Shown one piece after another: positions 1 to 8,564 of a stretch of 49,323 nucleotides of DNA. Position 1 is the first letter of the stretch, and each line of letters starts with the position of its first letter. The notes beneath the pieces were generated by a model. It searched no databases. It was not told where the DNA came from and worked only from the letters and a program-made list of their open reading frames with translations. Origin of the DNA: Bacteroidetes bacterium GWF2_35_48 (lineage in GTDB: Bacteria; Bacteroidota; Bacteroidia; Bacteroidales; GWF2-35-48); NCBI GenBank assembly GCA_001769125.1, contig MEOG01000007.1, forward strand, positions 1 through 49,323. The letters are read 5' to 3'. The translations under genes were made by a program, and so were the position numbers.

Positions 1-3000
1 GATGTTGATTCGGACGGGGTAAAAGATCTTATTGTAGGTTCACGAAATGATGACGATGGAGGGACAGACCGTGGCGCTGCCTGGATTTTATACATGAACA
101 TGAATGGAACAGTAAAAAGTTACGAGAAAATCAGCAGCACTCAAAGTGGTTTTACAGGGCAACTTAATGATTACGATTATTTCGGGACAGGAGTTGCTTG
201 TTTGGGAGATAAAGATAATGATGGGAATATAGACTTGTTTATTTCGGCTTATGGTACCGATGATGGCAATGAAAATAGTGGCGCTGCATGGATAATGAAT
301 TGGGGGCTTCCAGTTTTGACAACAAAATTAATTGATGCTGATTGTGGAGCAACAAATGTTGCTTTAAATCAGACTTTAACTGCAAATCCAATTACAGGAG
401 CTACGCAATATGAATTTTTAGTAACCAATACTTCAACAAATCTTTCTGCAAGTGTTATAAAACCATTTAATCATTTCCAGTTATTTGAAATACCAGAGAT
501 TGGATATAATACGACTTATTCTATTAATGTTAGAGTTTATATTAATACACAAGTAGAAAGTTACGGTGATAGTTGTTTTATAACGACTTCTGATATTCCT
601 CCGGTTTATTATAATGGAATGGTATTTGTAAAAACAAAAAATAATTATCCTTATGCAATACAAGAATATGACCCATTTATAAATACTTTTTTTTATTCAA
701 CTATCTCAAATTTTGATTCAATTGTTAATGTTTGTGGTATTTTTAAAATTGAAAAACTATTCAAATCCACAGATTCAAAATTTTCTGCTCTTCAAAATAT
801 CTATAAAATTTACTTTAATGAAAATTATCCTGCCGACAGTTTAAATTTAATGTTAAATCAAAGCATTCAATTAGATTATACTGAAAGGGTTCCTATTTAC
901 AGAAGTTGTGTTGTCCCAACAGACGATCCTGCTTATGTTCAAAATCAACAACCATATTTAAGTATTATCAATGCACAATCTGCATGGGATGCTGTTATTG
1001 ATGGAGGTTATACATTTGACAATAATATAAAAATTGCAATAGTTGATAATGGTGTTAATATTAATCATGAAGATTTAACTATTTGGAATAATTCAAATGA
1101 AATTCCAGATAACGATCAAGATGATGACAATAATGGCTTTATTGATGATAGTCATGGGTGGGATGTAGCCGACCACGACAATGATCCATTAGTACCATAT
1201 TTAAGTGAGTGGTTTCATGGCACTCATGTTGCAGGCATAGCTGGCGCAACTACAAATAACCAAACTGGCATCGCTTCTATTAGCAGGGGAATTAAAATTA
1301 TACCTGTTAAATGCAGAAAAGATAATAGTACAAACGGCGATTTGCTAAATGTTGAGCAAGGTGTTTTTTATGCAATAAAATCTGGTGCAGATGTAATAAA
1401 TATGTCATTCGGCGCTTATGCAAATTCAACCTCATTAGAGCAATTAATTTCTAATGCGATAACAAATAATCCAAATTTGATTTTTGTTGCATCAGCAGGT
1501 AATTTGAATACTCAAACTCCTCACTTTCCTTCTGATTATCCAGGAGTTATCAGTGTCGGGGCAACAAATAACGATGATTCTAAAGCTGACGATTCTAACT
1601 ATGGCAGTGAAATTGACCTTATGGCACCGGGGGTTGAAATATTAAGCTGTTGGAATGAACCGAATAATGACTCTTATAATACACTTAGCGGTACATCTAT
1701 GTCTGCGCCGATGGTTTCAGGTTTATGTGCACTAATGCTTTCCGTTTGTCCGGAATGCACAGCAACTCAAATTGAAAATTGTATGAAAATGTCTGCTGTT
1801 GATATTGACGACGGTACGCTTTATGAAAATTTAATGGGTGCAGGTAGAATTAATTCGTTTGATGCAATTAATTGTCTGCTAGGAACATTAGAGGCTTACC
1901 CAGATTTTTTTACAGAATATGAATATAACTGTACCGGAATGGACGTACAATTTCAATACGAAGGAACCGGAACAACGCCTACAACATGGGCATGGACTTT
2001 TACAGATGGTGATCCAAGCACTTCTAATCTTCAAAATCCAATTGTTACATTTAGCACGGCCGGCTCCCATCTGGTTACTTTAACAGTATCTAATAATAAT
2101 GGTTCAAATTATATAACTCATACGGTTAATATTATCGAACCATCTATCAATGTCAGCCAGTCTGTACAAGAAATGTGTAATGGAAATAATGGTTTTATAA
2201 CAGTAGAATTCATTAATGGAAATCCACCATTTAATTTTACTTATACAGATTATAATAGCATTCCTCATGCAATATCCGGTATTACTCAAAATCCATATAC
2301 TTTTATTGTTAATCCACCCGATAATGCACCTTCTTCTATATATACTATTACTTCTTTTTCCAGCTTTCCTTCCTGCACGGTTTTGTCAAGTGAAAATGTA
2401 ACTTTTTCAACAGCTCCCTGCGAGTGTACACCAAATTATAATAATAACTGGTACTTTGGTAATAATGCACAATTGCAGTTTAATCCTATTTTGCAATCCG
2501 GTTTTGCTTCTCCAATGATAGCCCCAGCAAGTTGTGCTTCTATTTCCGATGCTGGTGGGAGTTTTCTTTTTGCATCTAATGGCGAGAGTATATTTTTTAG
2601 CAATGGTAGTACAATAAACGGCTTAAATGGAAACAGTCTATCTTCACAGGGTGTAATTATATTACCAAAACCATTAACAGAAAATATATATTATATTTTC
2701 ACAGTTGATAATATTGAGACCGGATACAGTTTATTATACCATGAGGTAGATTTAACAAATGCAAATAGTCCTATTGTAAATTTAAACAATCCAATTTCAC
2801 TTCCAGAAAATGTTACACATAAAATTACATGGACTTGGGATAATAATGGTTATGATTATTGGATAATTGTTAATAACCGAAACAATTTTTATTCAATACC
2901 AGTTACAAGCAACGGAATAGGGAACTATGTGGTTTCTTCTATTACAAATCAATATCCGCTTGGTTTAAATAATAATGGCTGCATGAAGGTTTCAGATAAC

Positions 3001-6000
3001 GGTTCTTATTTGGCAGCAACTTACACCTCTTCTCCAGACAATTCGCTGTCATTGTTTCTTTTTAATAATCAAAATGGGAACATTAATTTTTTAACAGGTA
3101 CTTTCGTTCATGTTCCGTCTGGAATTGATTTTACAACTGATAATAAATATATAATAACGAATGAACTGTCGGATCATTTATATATTTATGAAATTTCGCA
3201 GAATAATACACTTATTCAACATAACCAGTCACCATTATTATGCACAGGAACAGATATGGGCAGCCTTCAACGTCATCCTTTTGATAATTTGACTTTTATT
3301 ATTACCGAGAAAATCAATAATGTATTGAGTTGTCTTAATTATAATGAAACAGATCAATCTTTTTTGTTTACACCAGTATACATAACTGGTTTTTCTGGGG
3401 CTCAGGTTCTAAATGGATTACCACAATTTATTCCGGTTAAACCTGTTACATTATCGCTTGTTTCCACACAAGACGACTGTAATAATAATTGTTTAGGTTC
3501 AGTTGTTGTTGCTATTTCAGGTGGTAGCTCTCCTTATACTGTTCAGATAGGTAATCAGTCAATTTCAGCATCTGAATTAACAACATTAAATAATCTTTGT
3601 GCAGGTAATCACACAATTGTCGTTTCAGATAATTCCGGTTGCACAGCAACATTAAATATTATCATTAATAGTTTTGATTTTACAGCCTTGCAAATTGAAA
3701 CAACGAATACCTGTATAGATTTAAGTCAGGGTTCAATAAATATCACTATGTCTGGCGGTGTGCCTCCATATTCATATAACTGGGTTGGTTCAGGTTTTAG
3801 TTCAAATGTCGAAGATCCTACGGGCTTATCCGCAGGTACTTATTATTGTACTATCACCGATGCTCATGGTTGCTCATCTCCCATATCTGTAATCATTGAT
3901 GAATTTCCGTTACCATCTATTTCTATAAATTATACCGGATCAGACATACTTTGCAATGGTGGTTCTTTATTATTAAATGCTGTTCCCGGCACAGGTTTGT
4001 TTTATCAATGGCAATTAAATGGTGCTAATATACCTGGTGCAACTTCCTCAACTCTTACTGTTTCTCAGGCGGGGAATTATAGTGTCGCTGTTGTTGATAT
4101 AAATGGTTGTTCAAATACTTCTACCGTTGTTCCTGTTTATGCCCCCCTGTCTTACACATTTTCAATTTTACAAAATTGTATTTTTGTAAATGAAATAATA
4201 AATTTCAATGCTCCATCTAACAGCTATATTACTTCGTATCACTGGGATTTTGGCGATGGCACAACTTCAACTCAACAGAATCCTTCTCATTCTTTCCCTG
4301 CAGAAGGTTATTATATGGTAACGCTTACAATAATTGATGTTTGCGGTTCTCAAACAGTACCACAACTTGTTTATATACTTCCCAACGAATGTTCTTGTAA
4401 TGGTTCTTCTGCTCCCTTTACTAATTACACTATACATGAAGGCGACCCGCTTACTTCAATTTCATCTGATTTAACCTTGCCCGTTAATCAAATAATTGAA
4501 AGTACTATAAATGTTGAATCCGGCGGTATTCTTGCTATTCAATCAGGCAATACAAGATTTGGACCCATGGGCAGAATTGTTGTTAAAAAAGGTGGTGTAG
4601 TCATAATTTCACCTGGCGCTGTTTTAACTTCACTTGACCCGTCTTGTCCATGTATGTGGCAGGGTATTGAAGTTTGGGGAACTACAGGACAACCGTCAAC
4701 AAATATCACACAACATGGATATTTAATAATTGCAGGAGACCCAACAAATAATGTCTATATTAACAATGCCCACATCGGAGTTTTGCTGGGCGCAAGAGAC
4801 TATTGTGTTTTTACAGGCGCGCCGCATTGCAGCGGACCTTTTAATCTTTCATTAAGCGGTGGCGTTATCAGGGCAAATGATGCTACGTTTTTTTCTAATG
4901 GCATAGGCATTAAATTTATTTTAAAAGATGAGTCAGAATCCTCAACTAATTCAATTAAAAATTGCAGATTTAACAGCACTGCCCTGATAGATAATAATTA
5001 TTCAACTTGTAAAAACAGTTTAGCCAATCCTTATGCTTATCCAAATATTCACAATCCCTACAACGGCTTTGCTAATAATACCTGTAGAAGTACGATAGGT
5101 ATCTGGCAAAATATGGTTGATGGTGTAACATTTGAAAACAATCAATTTGTCAATATTGAAATTGGTATGGATGCCTTTGATGCAAAATTCAATGTGTCAG
5201 GAGGTGCTTTTAGTAAACTACGCTATGGGATACGAATAAATAATACTATTTCTGGTATTGACAATAGCCATACATTTAACAACTTAATAAACTTCGACCA
5301 GTTCCGTCAGGAACCTCCTGCCTGCCCATTATTGTATAAAAATGTTGCTGCTGCTATTCAAATTAATGCAGGTATTGGTGATGTTATTGATAATAATAAT
5401 TTCGGAACTGTTTTCTCTCAAATGCTATTAAATCATACAGGGATTCAACTTTTGAATTCTTCAAATTTTAAAATCACTAATAATGCTTTCCAAAAATTTA
5501 GAACAGGTATTTTAACATATAATTCTGCTTCTAATGGTGGGCTGATAGGCCCAAATATTTCTGGTTTTGGGAATATTTTTACACAATGTCAAAAAGGTAT
5601 TGTTACCACAGGGAATAATTCTCATCTCACTTTAAGATGTAATAATTCTGATAACCTACAAAGTGATTTTATTACTAACTGGGAAAACAATGGTATGCTT
5701 GCCAACCAAGGTAGCATACCACTTTTGCCTTTTGGTTATTCTACTAACAATGACAGGTGGCTTGCTGGCAATGAATTTTCTCCTGAATTAGATGCTGTTA
5801 AACGTTTATTGTCTTCAAATTCTCAATATAACTATTTCAGGCATAGTACTGATGTTTTGGGGAATGCATTAAAAGTTACACCCAATGTTTCGGGTTCTCC
5901 AATTCAGCTACATCCTACAAACATTCAGAAAACTTTTACTTCATGTTTGCCTATTATTATATGGGGTAATTCTCATCCTCCAGGCAAAAGTATTGAAAGC

Positions 6001-7113
6001 GACGACCCTGAAGATATGCTCGCTATTCTTGATAATGAATTAAACTATCTCCGGCAACAGTATCAACAGATTGCTTCAAACATTGACCATGGAAAAACTG
6101 CACAACATATTATAGCCATAAATAGTAATACACCTACAGGTCAGTTAAAAAATTTACTTGTTAATAATTCTCCCTTATCAGACGAAGTAATTACAGTTTT
6201 GCTCAATAAGCCCAATGCTTTATCGCCCGGAAATTTTAAATTGGTAATGGAGCGGAATCTTCCGGTATCAGACAATGTGCAACCATTGTTTTTGGCACGT
6301 ATCAATTCTTTACCATCAGGCATCGCTAACCAGTTACGGAATTTGCAGGTTTCAAATCCCGATTACACAACTTTATCAACCTTACAACGTAATATTTTAC
6401 AGTACGAGATGCTACGTAATCAGGCACAGTCTTCATTGGTTCAGCAATTAATTGGTAGCGGTTCAAAAGCAGATGCTATTCAACTGCTCGAAGCAGAAAA
6501 CACTCTTGTAGCAAATCAATTACTGGCAGCCACTTATCTGTCTGATGGAAACTACGCCAATGCCCGAAACAAACTTGCACAATTACCTGTATCCGACCCT
6601 GCTGTTGCCGATTTTATTACTTTAACCACCCTAATGATTGAGCTTGGCGAAAACAATAATACACTATTTGACCTTAATGATGTGCAATTACAAGTAGTTT
6701 CAAATTTAGCTTCAAAATGCCCGTCTTCAATTGCAACTGCAAATGCACAGGCAATACTGACTTTATTATATAATGCAGAATTTGATTTATGCGAAGATAA
6801 TGTTGCCCGTTATATGAACCCTGAAACAGTTTCAGATTTTCTTGATATTGAAACCGATGATTGGTACTTAGGTGATAATTATCCCAACCCTTTTAACAAC
6901 ACAACTACAATACCGTATTATATACCTTATGAATCGAAAGGCAGAATTATAATTTCAGATATTAATGGTAAAGAATTACAAAGCTATTCTTTAGCTGAAG
7001 GATATAATAATTTACAAATTGAGACAATCAATTTTAGTTCCGGTTTATATTTCTATTCTATCGAGATAAATAATGCAGTTTTCCTGCATAAGAAAATGAC
7101 CGTAATTAAATAA
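1..7113 (+). CDS. T9SS-secreted subtilisin-like (S8) multidomain protease, 5' partial
   Basis: The frame is open from base 1, so the N-terminus lies outside the window; the first in-frame ATG at 94 is internal to an FG-GAP repeat and is not the real start. Codons counted from base 1: about 1-100 are FG-GAP/integrin-type repeats with calcium-loop motifs such as DKDNDGNIDL. About 325-625 are a peptidase S8 domain with the full triad: Asp349 in IAIVDNG, His406 in HGTHVAG, Ser566 in GTSMSAP, plus oxyanion Asn501. Next come a PKD domain (about 630-712), a 'WYFGNNA' propeller-like region (about 816-1147), two SprB-like repeats (1150-1300), an Ig-like domain, a second PKD (WDFGDGT) and a beta-helix-like region (1467-1967). 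A helical region (2000-2263) and a type A T9SS sorting domain (from GDNYPNPF to the end) finish it. It is probably an exported, surface-attached or released protease. Substrate unknown. The catalytic assignment is firm; the boundaries are estimates. Confidence 0.93.
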   Translation, partial: DVDSDGVKDLIVGSRNDDDGGTDRGAAWILYMNMNGTVKSYEKISSTQSGFTGQLNDYDYFGTGVACLGDKDNDGNIDLFISAYGTDDGNENSGAAWIMNWGLPVLTTKLIDADCGATNVALNQTLTANPITGATQYEFLVTNTSTNLSASVIKPFNHFQLFEIPEIGYNTTYSINVRVYINTQVESYGDSCFITTSDIPPVYYNGMVFVKTKNNYPYAIQEYDPFINTFFYSTISNFDSIVNVCGIFKIEKLFKSTDSKFSALQNIYKIYFNENYPADSLNLMLNQSIQLDYTERVPIYRSCVVPTDDPAYVQNQQPYLSIINAQSAWDAVIDGGYTFDNNIKIAIVDNGVNINHEDLTIWNNSNEIPDNDQDDDNNGFIDDSHGWDVADHDNDPLVPYLSEWFHGTHVAGIAGATTNNQTGIASISRGIKIIPVKCRKDNSTNGDLLNVEQGVFYAIKSGADVINMSFGAYANSTSLEQLISNAITNNPNLIFVASAGNLNTQTPHFPSDYPGVISVGATNNDDSKADDSNYGSEIDLMAPGVEILSCWNEPNNDSYNTLSGTSMSAPMVSGLCALMLSVCPECTATQIENCMKMSAVDIDDGTLYENLMGAGRINSFDAINCLLGTLEAYPDFFTEYEYNCTGMDVQFQYEGTGTTPTTWAWTFTDGDPSTSNLQNPIVTFSTAGSHLVTLTVSNNNGSNYITHTVNIIEPSINVSQSVQEMCNGNNGFITVEFINGNPPFNFTYTDYNSIPHAISGITQNPYTFIVNPPDNAPSSIYTITSFSSFPSCTVLSSENVTFSTAPCECTPNYNNNWYFGNNAQLQFNPILQSGFASPMIAPASCASISDAGGSFLFASNGESIFFSNGSTINGLNGNSLSSQGVIILPKPLTENIYYIFTVDNIETGYSLLYHEVDLTNANSPIVNLNNPISLPENVTHKITWTWDNNGYDYWIIVNNRNNFYSIPVTSNGIGNYVVSSITNQYPLGLNNNGCMKVSDNGSYLAATYTSSPDNSLSLFLFNNQNGNINFLTGTFVHVPSGIDFTTDNKYIITNELSDHLYIYEISQNNTLIQHNQSPLLCTGTDMGSLQRHPFDNLTFIITEKINNVLSCLNYNETDQSFLFTPVYITGFSGAQVLNGLPQFIPVKPVTLSLVSTQDDCNNNCLGSVVVAISGGSSPYTVQIGNQSISASELTTLNNLCAGNHTIVVSDNSGCTATLNIIINSFDFTALQIETTNTCIDLSQGSINITMSGGVPPYSYNWVGSGFSSNVEDPTGLSAGTYYCTITDAHGCSSPISVIIDEFPLPSISINYTGSDILCNGGSLLLNAVPGTGLFYQWQLNGANIPGATSSTLTVSQAGNYSVAVVDINGCSNTSTVVPVYAPLSYTFSILQNCIFVNEIINFNAPSNSYITSYHWDFGDGTTSTQQNPSHSFPAEGYYMVTLTIIDVCGSQTVPQLVYILPNECSCNGSSAPFTNYTIHEGDPLTSISSDLTLPVNQIIESTINVESGGILAIQSGNTRFGPMGRIVVKKGGVVIISPGAVLTSLDPSCPCMWQGIEVWGTTGQPSTNITQHGYLIIAGDPTNNVYINNAHIGVLLGARDYCVFTGAPHCSGPFNLSLSGGVIRANDATFFSNGIGIKFILKDESESSTNSIKNCRFNSTALIDNNYSTCKNSLANPYAYPNIHNPYNGFANNTCRSTIGIWQNMVDGVTFENNQFVNIEIGMDAFDAKFNVSGGAFSKLRYGIRINNTISGIDNSHTFNNLINFDQFRQEPPACPLLYKNVAAAIQINAGIGDVIDNNNFGTVFSQMLLNHTGIQLLNSSNFKITNNAFQKFRTGILTYNSASNGGLIGPNISGFGNIFTQCQKGIVTTGNNSHLTLRCNNSDNLQSDFITNWENNGMLANQGSIPLLPFGYSTNNDRWLAGNEFSPELDAVKRLLSSNSQYNYFRHSTDVLGNALKVTPNVSGSPIQLHPTNIQKTFTSCLPIIIWGNSHPPGKSIESDDPEDMLAILDNELNYLRQQYQQIASNIDHGKTAQHIIAINSNTPTGQLKNLLVNNSPLSDEVITVLLNKPNALSPGNFKLVMERNLPVSDNVQPLFLARINSLPSGIANQLRNLQVSNPDYTTLSTLQRNILQYEMLRNQAQSSLVQQLIGSGSKADAIQLLEAENTLVANQLLAATYLSDGNYANARNKLAQLPVSDPAVADFITLTTLMIELGENNNTLFDLNDVQLQVVSNLASKCPSSIATANAQAILTLLYNAEFDLCEDNVARYMNPETVSDFLDIETDDWYLGDNYPNPFNNTTTIPYYIPYESKGRIIISDINGKELQSYSLAEGYNNLQIETINFSSGLYFYSIEINNAVFLHKKMTVIK

Positions 7114-7119
7114 TTTTAG

Positions 7120-7143
7120 CCTGCTGATTTTTATATCAGCAGG
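7120..7143 (+). terminator. Hairpin after the protease gene, possible weak terminator
   Basis: Seven bases after the stop codon there is a perfect 9-bp stem (CCTGCTGAT / ATCAGCAGG) with a 6-nt loop. It is not followed by a clean T-run, so it may only attenuate read-through into the propeller gene that starts 25 bases later. Confidence 0.4.
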
Positions 7144-7167
7144 GCATTTATTAAATTGTAAATTATT

Positions 7168-8547
7168 ATGAAAAGTTTATTGATTTTAAATTTTATTTCT
7201 TTTTTTTCTTTTTTTTGTAAAGCGCAAGAGTGGCACAGTGTTTATCCATATCTTAATTCTAATGGAGGACCTGTTACTATTTTTTGCCTGCATACTTATA
7301 ATAATGAATTATTTGTTGGTGGTGGTTTTATTAAAGCAGGTAGTATTCCTACCAAATGTATTGCAAAATGGGACTCTGTTAATTGGTATGCTTTAGGGAC
7401 AGGTGTTACTTTTGGAGGGGGAGGGGTCAAGTCTATAGCGGTTTATAATAGCCTTGTATATATAGGGGGTGAGTTTAGTGGTATTAATGGAAATTTAACA
7501 CCTAATTATTTTGCGTCTTGGAATGGTAGTGAACTAGATTCCGTAAGTACAAATGGCGAGGTAAATGGTCAGGTTTATTCCTTAAAGGTTTTTAATAACA
7601 AATTATTTATTGGCGGCAGGTTTCCAAGTGTAGGTGGTATTATATGCGGCAATATTGCGCAATGGGATGGTTCTACTATAGCAGATGTAGGTGGTGGTGT
7701 GAGTGGCGGAATAATGTATGTTAAAGCAATGGCAGTTTACAATAATGAACTATATGTTGGTGGTAATTTTTATTCTGCAGGTGGTCTGCCTGCTTATTAT
7801 ATTGCCCGTTGGGATGGGGTTCAATGGCGCGATGTGGGAGGTGGAGTGAATGCTCAAATTTATACAATGATTGTTGACACTATTGAAAATGCGTTATATA
7901 TAGGCGGTTCTTTTTTTAATGTAGGTGGGGGTACAATAAATGCCAGAGCAATTGCTAAATGGAATGGCAATACATGGTCTAATATAGGTACTGGTTTTAA
8001 CTTTGAAGTTTTCGCTTTAGGAATGTATAGAGGTAAATTATTCGCTGGTGGGTATTATACAACATCTGGGGATTCTTTGCAGCATTTTAATCATATAGCA
8101 GTTTGGGATGGTATAAAATGGGATTCTCTTTCAAATGGGGTTAATGGAAATGTCTTTGCATTCGAGGTTTACAAAGACGAACTTTATATAGGTGGTGATT
8201 TTACTTTAGCTGGTGGCGATTCAGCTTATGGTCTGGCAAAATGGTATATTCACCCGGATTCTGTTAATGTAACCACAGAACTACAAGCCTCTACAAAAGA
8301 ACAACAATTAAAAATTTATCCCAATCCGACAAATGGAAATATTACTGTAGAATTCACTTTACCGGAAAAGCAAAAAGCCTTACTGAAAATATACAACTCC
8401 AAAGGAGAGCTTTTCAGAAAATTTATTGTTGCTGAAAATGAAAATCAGAAAAATATTGATACATCAAAATGGGCAAAGGGTGTGTATTATTGTGTGCTGG
8501 AGCAGAAGGATAAAAGGTTTTCTCAGGTTAAATTTATTGTTGAATAA
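7168..8547 (+). CDS. Seven-repeat propeller-like secreted protein with T9SS sorting domain (copy B)
   Basis: 459 residues. Residues 1-19 are a signal peptide ending in CKAQ. The body has seven repeats of about 50 residues with the pattern 'LYVGGxFxxAGG... IAxWDGxxWxxVGGGV', the spacing expected of a seven-bladed beta-propeller (fold inferred from repeat number). From about residue 378 comes a type A sorting domain with 'KIYPNPTNGNI', 'KGVYYC' and a final 'KFIVE'. Similar Kelch/NHL-looking repeats are common in exported Bacteroidota proteins of unknown function; no enzymatic motif is visible. It lies 54 bp after the protease gene and 11 bp before the next, so co-transcription is likely. Two runs of eight T lie inside the signal-peptide codons (7200-7207 and 7209-7216). 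A paralogue lies at 11538-12893. Confidence 0.85.
   Translation: MKSLLILNFISFFSFFCKAQEWHSVYPYLNSNGGPVTIFCLHTYNNELFVGGGFIKAGSIPTKCIAKWDSVNWYALGTGVTFGGGGVKSIAVYNSLVYIGGEFSGINGNLTPNYFASWNGSELDSVSTNGEVNGQVYSLKVFNNKLFIGGRFPSVGGIICGNIAQWDGSTIADVGGGVSGGIMYVKAMAVYNNELYVGGNFYSAGGLPAYYIARWDGVQWRDVGGGVNAQIYTMIVDTIENALYIGGSFFNVGGGTINARAIAKWNGNTWSNIGTGFNFEVFALGMYRGKLFAGGYYTTSGDSLQHFNHIAVWDGIKWDSLSNGVNGNVFAFEVYKDELYIGGDFTLAGGDSAYGLAKWYIHPDSVNVTTELQASTKEQQLKIYPNPTNGNITVEFTLPEKQKALLKIYNSKGELFRKFIVAENENQKNIDTSKWAKGVYYCVLEQKDKRFSQVKFIVE
7200..7216 (+). repeat. Paired T8 homopolymer tracts in a signal-peptide coding region
   Basis: Two T8 runs separated by a single C encode the phenylalanine-rich core of the signal peptide. 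Such runs can slip during replication; whether these do is not visible from one sequence. Confidence 0.6.
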
Positions 8548-8564
8548 AACAAGAAAGTATGAAA
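8239..8564 (+). repeat. 326-bp near-identical block, copy 1
   Basis: This block runs from the 'KWYIHPDS' codons through the sorting domain, the stop codon, the intergenic spacer and the first two codons (ATGAAA) of the next gene. By eye it differs from 12585-12910 at about 9 positions. The upstream propeller parts of the two genes are far more diverged, so the block looks homogenised by recombination or recently duplicated. Confidence 0.85.
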
